Origin: Atherix ibis
Taxonomy: Eukaryota; Arthropoda; Insecta; Diptera; Athericidae
NCBI GenBank assembly: GCA_958298945.1
Contig: OY282608.1
Location: forward strand, 81,516,806-81,580,805
Direction of reading: 5' to 3'
Length of the DNA stretch: 64,000 nt
How positions within the stretch are numbered: position 1 is the first letter of the stretch; every line of letters starts with the position of its first letter. The notes below the pieces were generated by a model. The model did not search any database. It was not told the DNA's origin and saw only the letters and a program-made list of their open reading frames with translations. The position numbers and the translations under genes were made by a program. Shown here one piece after another: positions 58,906-64,000 of this stretch.

Positions 58906-60077
58906 AACAAACAAACCAACATCCCAACAACCCAAAAAACGAACAAACCAACAAACAAAGTAACCAACAAACCAACAAACCAACAAACAAATAAACCAAC
59001 AAACCAAAAAACCAACATACTAAGAAACCAACAAACCAACAAACCAACAAACCAACAAGCCAACAAACCAAAAAACCAACAAACGAACAAACCAACAAAC
59101 CAACAAACCAACAAACCAACAAACCAACAAACCAACAAAGCAAGAAACCAACAAACCAACAAGCCAACAAACCAAAAAACAAACAAACCAACAAACCAAG
59201 TATCCAACACACCAACAAACCAACAAACCAACAAACAAATAAACCAACAAACCAAAAAACCAACAAACTAAGAAACCAACAAACCAACAAACCAACAAGC
59301 CAACAAACCAAAAAACCAACAAACGAATAAACCAACAAACCAACAAACCAACAAACCAACAAACCAACAAACCAACAAACCAACAAACCAACAAACCAAC
59401 AAAGCAAGAAACCAACAAACCAACAAGCCAACAAACCAACAAACCAACAAACAACAAACCAACAAACCAACAAACCAACAACCCAACAAACCAACAAAGC
59501 AAGAAACCAACAAACCAACAAGCCAACAAACCAACAAACCAACAAACCAACAAACCAACAAACCAACAAACCAACAAACCAACAAACCAACAAACCAACA
59601 AACCAACAAACCAGCAAACCAACAAATGAACAAACAAACAAACAAAAAAACCAACAAACGAACAAACGAACAAACGGACAAACCAACAAACCAACAAACC
59701 AACAAACGAACAAACCAACACACCAACTACCAACAAACCAACAAACCAAGTAACCAACAAACCAACAAAACAACAAGCCAACAAGCCAACAAACGAACAA
59801 ACCAACAAACAAACAAAGCAACAAACCAACAAACCAACCAGCCAACAAGCCAACAAATCAACAAGCCAACAAAAGAACAAACCAACAAACCAACAAATAA
59901 ACAAGCCAAGTAACCAACAAACAAACAAACCAACAAGCCAACAAACCAACAAACCAAGAAACCAACAAACCAACAAGCCAACAAGCCAACAAACCAACAA
60001 ACTAACAAACCAACAAACCAAGTAACCAACAAACCAACAAAACAACAAGCCAACAAGCCAACAAACGAACAAACCAA

Positions 60078-60090
60078 CACACACACAAAG
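60078..60090. repeat. Short (AC)n interruption, three copies
   Basis: An ACACACACAAAGC string breaks the octamer pattern near 60,078, 61,890 and 63,858. Each copy follows GAACAAACC and sits about 80-90 bp right of a GTAACC monomer, so all three descend from one slippage event that was copied with the larger unit. Confidence 0.7.
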
Positions 60091-60455
60091 CAACAAACCA
60101 ACACACCAACAAACCAACAAACCAACAAACAAATAAACCAACAAACCAAAACACCAACAAACTAAGAAACCAACAAACCAACAAACCAACAAGCCAACAA
60201 ACCAAAAAACCAACAAACGAACAAACCAACAAACCAACAAACCAACAAACCAACAAGCCAACAAGCCAACAAGCCAACAAGCCAACAAGCCAACAAGCCA
60301 ACAAGCCAACAAACCAACAAACCAACAAACTAACAAACGAACAAACCAGCAAGCCAACAAACCAACAAACCAACAAACCAACAAACCAACAAACCAACAA
60401 ACCAACAAACCAACAAACCAACAAACCAGCAAACCAACAATACAACAAACCAACA

Positions 60456-60500
60456 AATAAATAAACAAACAAACAAACAAACCAACAAACAAACAAACGA
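60456..60500. repeat. AAAC/AAAT tetramer tract in family F
   Basis: Consecutive AAAT and AAAC tetramers replace octamers here. Similar tracts lie near 60,730-60,752, 60,912-60,935, 61,978-62,000, 62,164-62,184, 63,150-63,175, 63,214-63,272 and 63,945-63,968. The - strand reads GTTTGTTTG in these tracts. They are much commoner here than left of 58 kb. Confidence 0.75.
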
Positions 60501-63500
60501 ACAAACGGACAAACCAACAAACGAACAAACCAACAAACGAACAAACCAACAAACCAACTACCAACAAACCAACAAACCAAGTAACCAACAAACCAACAAA
60601 ACAACAAGCCAACAAGCCAACAAACGAACAAACCAACAAACAAACAAAGCAACAAACCAACAAACCAACAAACCAACAAACCGACAAACCAACAAACCAA
60701 CAAACCAAGAAACCAACAAACCAACAAATGAACAAACAAACAAACAAACAAACCAACAAACGAACAAACGAACAAACGGACAAACCAACAAACCAACAGA
60801 CCAACAAACGAACAAACCAACACACCAACAAACCAACAAACCAACAAACAAACAAACCAACAAACCAACAAACCCAAAAACGAACACACCAACAAACAAA
60901 CAAACCAATAAACCAACAAACAAACAAACAAACATACCAACAAGCCAACTAACCAAAAAACCAACAAACCAACAAACCAACAAACCAACAAACCAACAAA
61001 CCAACAAACCAACAAACCAACAAACCAACAAACCAACAAGCCAACAAACCAACACACCAACAAACCAACAAGCCAACAAACCAAAAAACAAACAAACCAA
61101 CAAACCAAGTAACCAACAAACCAACAAACCAACAAACCAACACACAAATAAGCCAACAAACCAAAAAACCAACAAACTTAGAAACCAACAAACCAACAAA
61201 CCAACAAGCCAACAAACCAAACATCCAACAAACGAACAAACCAACAAACCAACAAACCAACAAACCAACAAACCAACAAACCAACAAACCAACAACCCCA
61301 CAAACCAACAAAGCAAGAAACCAACAAACCAACAAGCCAACAAACCAACAAACCAACAAACCAATAAACCAACAAACCAACAAACCAACAAACCAACAAA
61401 CCAACAAACCAACAAACCAGCAAACCAACAAATGAACAAACAAACAAACAAAAAAACCAACAAACGAACAAACGAACAAACGGACAAACCAACAAACCAA
61501 CAAACCAACAAACGAACAAACCAACACACCAACTACCAACAAACCAACAAACCAAGTAACCAACAAACCAACAAAACAACAAGCCAACAAGCCAACAAAC
61601 GAACAAACCAACAAACAAACAAAGCAACAAACCAACAAACCAACCAGCCAACAAGCCAACAAATCAACAAGCCAACAAAAGAACAAACCAACAAACCAAC
61701 AAATAAACAAGCCAAGTAACCAACAAACCAACAAACCAACAAGCCAACAAACCAACAAACCAAGAAACCAACAAACCAACAAGCCAACAAGCCAACAAAC
61801 CAACAAACTAACAAACCAACAAACCAACAAACTAAGTAACCAACAAACCAACAAAACAACAAGCCAACAAGCCAACAAACGAACAAACCAACACACACAC
61901 AAAGCAACAAACCAACAAACCAACAAACCAACAAACCAACAAACCAACAAACCAAGAAACCAACAAACCAACAAATGAACAAACAAACAAACAAACAAAC
62001 CAACAAACGAACAAACGAACAAACGGGCAAACCAATAAACCAACAGACCAACAAACGAACAAACCAACACACCAACTAACCAACAAACCAACAAACAAAC
62101 AAACCAACAAACCAACAAACCCAAAAAACCAACACACCAACAAACAAACAAACCAATAAACCAACAAACAAACAAACAAACAAACCAACAAGCCAACTAA
62201 CCAAAAAACCAAGAAACCAACAAACCAACAAACCAACAAACCAACAAACCAACAAACCAACAAACCAACAAGCCACCAAACCAACAAACCAATAAACCAA
62301 CAAACCAAAAAACAAACAAACCAACAAACCAAGTAACCAACAAACCAACAAACCAGCAAACCAACAAACAAATAAACCAATAAACCAAAAAACCAACAAA
62401 CTTAGAAACCAACAAACCAACAAACCAACAAGCCAACAAACCAAACATCCAACAAACGAACAAACCAACAAACCAACAAACCAACAAACCAACAAACCAA
62501 CAAACCAACAAACCAACAAACCAACAACCCAACAAACTAACAAAGCAAGAAACCAACAAACCAACAAGCCAACAAACCATTAAACCAACAAACCAACAAA
62601 CCAACAAACCAACAAACCAACAAACCAACAAACCAACAAACCAGCAAACCAACAAATGAACAAACAAACAAACAAAAAAACCAACAAACGAACAAACGAA
62701 CAAACGGACAAACCAACAAACCAACAAACCAACAAACGAACAAACCAACACACCAACTACCAACAAACCAACAAACCAAGTAACCAACAAACCAATAAAA
62801 CAACAAGCCAACAAGCCAACAAACGAACAAACCAACAAACAAACAAAGCAACAAACCAAGAAACCAACCAGCCAACAAGCCAACAAATCAACAAGCCACC
62901 AAAAGAACAAACAAACAAACCAACAAATAAACAAGCCAAGTAACCAACAAACCAACAAACCAACAAGCCAACAAACCAACAAACCAAGAAACCAACAAAC
63001 CAGCAAGCCAACAAGCCAACAAACCAACAAACTAACAAACCAACAAACAAACAAACCAACAAACGAACAACCGAACAAACGGGCAAACCAACAAACCAGC
63101 AAACCAACAAACGAACAAACCAACAAACCAACAAACCAAAAAACGAACAAATTAACAAACAAACAAACCAAAAAACCAACAAACAAACAAACCAACAAAC
63201 CAACAAACCAAAAAACGAACAAATTAACAAACAAACAAACCAATAAACCAACAAACAAACAAACAAACAAACCAACAAGCCAACTAACCAAAAAACCAAG
63301 AAACCAACAAACCAACAAACCAACAAACCAACAAACCAACAAACCAACAAACCAACAAGCCAACAAACCAACACACCAACAAACCACCAAGCCAAAAAAC
63401 CAAAAAACAAACAAACCAACAAACAAAAAAACCAACAAACGAACAAACGAACAAACGGACAAACCAACAAACCAACAAACCAACAAACGAACAAACCAAC

Positions 63501-64000
63501 ACACCAACTACCAACAAACCAACAAACCAAGTAACCAACAAACCAACAAAACAACAAGCCAACAAGCCAACAAACGAACAAACCAACAAACAAACAAAGC
63601 AACAAACCAACAAACCAACCAGCCAACAAGCCAACAAATCAACAAGCCAACAAAAGAACAAACCAACAAACCAACAAATAAACAAGCCAAGTAACCAACA
63701 AACCAACAAACCAACAAGCCAACAAACCAACAAACCAAGAAACCAACAAACCAACAAGTTAACAAGCCAACAAACCAACAAACTAACAAACCAACAAACC
63801 AAAAAACCAAGTAACCAACAAAACAACAAGCCAACAAGCCAACAAACGAACAAACCAACACACACACAAAGCAACAAACCAACAAACCAACAAACCAACA
63901 AACCAACAAACCAACAAACCAACAAACCAAGAAACCAACAAATGAACAAACAAACAAACAAACAAACCAACAAACGAACAAACGAACAAACGGGCAAACC

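Larger units (their letters stand above)
1..64000. repeat. Octamer satellite array (AAACCAAC)n, whole window
   Basis: Every line of the window is made of tandem 8-bp units with consensus AAACCAAC on + and GTTGGTTT on -. The unit is a dimer of two near-identical tetramers, AACA and AACC in rotated phase. Common variant monomers are AAGCCAAC, AAACGAAC, AAACCAAG, AAACCAAA, AAACCAAT, AAACAAAC, AAACTAAC, AAATCAAC, AAACCGAC, AAACCTAC, AAACCATC, AAACCAGC, AAAGGAAC and AACCCAAC. The first two A residues change least by eye. Register is broken only now and then by 1- to 4-bp indels. No unique sequence, gene, RNA gene, transposon or telomere motif was seen. The consensus has no stop codon in any of six frames, so open frames are not evidence of coding. 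The setting is probably eukaryotic heterochromatin, by inference. Confidence 0.97.
58906..64000. repeat. Right-end family F, AAAC-rich units of 0.75-1.8 kb
   Basis: A block beginning AATGAACAAACAAACAAAC and ending in GAACAAACGGACAAACC occurs from 59,625, 61,431 and 62,655, with a headless fourth copy whose A7 run is at 63,425-63,431. The same copies carry AAAAGAACAAACC at 59,871, 61,677, 62,901 and 63,652. Intervals are therefore 1,806, 1,224 and 751 bp. A sister block with AAAC in place of the A7 run lies at 60,727, 61,974 and 63,941. ACACACACAAAGC marks occur near 60,078, 61,890 and 63,858. The array runs off the window without a unique flank. Confidence 0.82.

Noticed and set aside
60456..60500. 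AAATAAAC-type strings as polyadenylation signals (AATAAA occurs many times)
   Set aside because: AATAAA arises from the single-base variant AAACCAAT followed by AAACC and is scattered through the array with no gene to serve.
1..64000. Longer open frames on - than on +, as if - strand coding were selected
   Set aside because: Common variants such as AATAAACC, GTAACC and ACTAAC put TAA on the + strand, while few variants make TTA, CTA or TCA. Mutation spectrum explains it without selection.
1..64000. A CRISPR array, because short repeats recur at intervals
   Set aside because: There are no unique spacers; the intervening sequence is the same octamer, and there are no cas genes.
1..64000. Telomere or interstitial telomeric repeat, because the - strand is G/T-rich with a short period
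   Set aside because: GTTGGTTT does not match the TTAGGG, TTTAGGG, TTTTGGGG or TTAGG classes, lacks GGG, and the array is too diverged for telomerase-made ends. A telomere-associated location cannot be excluded.

Overview
This window is a single, uninterrupted satellite array and holds no recognisable gene. All 64,000 bases, read by eye, are degenerate head-to-tail copies of one octamer: AAACCAAC on the + strand, GTTGGTTT on the - strand. That is roughly 8,000 monomers. There is no unique sequence, transposon, tRNA or rRNA, CRISPR array or telomeric TTAGGG-like tract. The + strand is almost purely A and C with rare T; the - strand is almost purely T and G. Apart from one 33-bp fold-back near 2.9 kb, every monomer points the same way. 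The long open frames on both strands come from an 8-bp unit that has no stop codon in any frame.

The organism cannot be named. A 64-kb octamer array with nested higher-order repeats (HORs) fits heterochromatin of a eukaryote (centromeric, pericentromeric, subtelomeric or sex/B chromosome), but nothing here separates these.

The structure lies in the order of variant monomers (AAGCCAAC, AAACGAAC, AAACCAAG, AAACCAAA, AAACCAAT, TAACCAAC, AAAGGAAC, AAACCGAC and others), which acts as a barcode. Layout: (1) 1-3,428, older mosaic with a 352-bp internal duplication and the fold-back hairpin at 2,851-2,921. (2) 3,429-11,653, two copies of a 4,109-bp unit with no difference seen. (3) 11,654-15,686, rearranged fragments of the same family. 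(4) 15,687 to about 29,880, two copies of a unit of about 7.1 kb that differ by a few substitutions, 8-bp steps, one A-run length change and one 73-bp net loss. (5) About 29,064-46,140, related units of 4,536, 4,033 and about 4,297 bp and a last partial one, marked by an AATTGCC...TAGTC landmark pair. (6) 44,760-45,960, a nested short repeat with 344- and 528-bp spacing. (7) About 46,140-51,000, a shuffled region carrying a TAGCC form of the landmark. (8) About 51,000-58,905, a more distant family with spacing near 4.06 kb and a TATTTA form of the landmark. (9) 58,906-64,000, units spaced 1,806, 1,224 and 751 bp, richer in the tetramer AAAC.

The array is best read as the product of repeated unequal exchange or replication slippage at scales from 4 bp to 7 kb, plus one template-switch event. 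No encoded system was found, and none is claimed.
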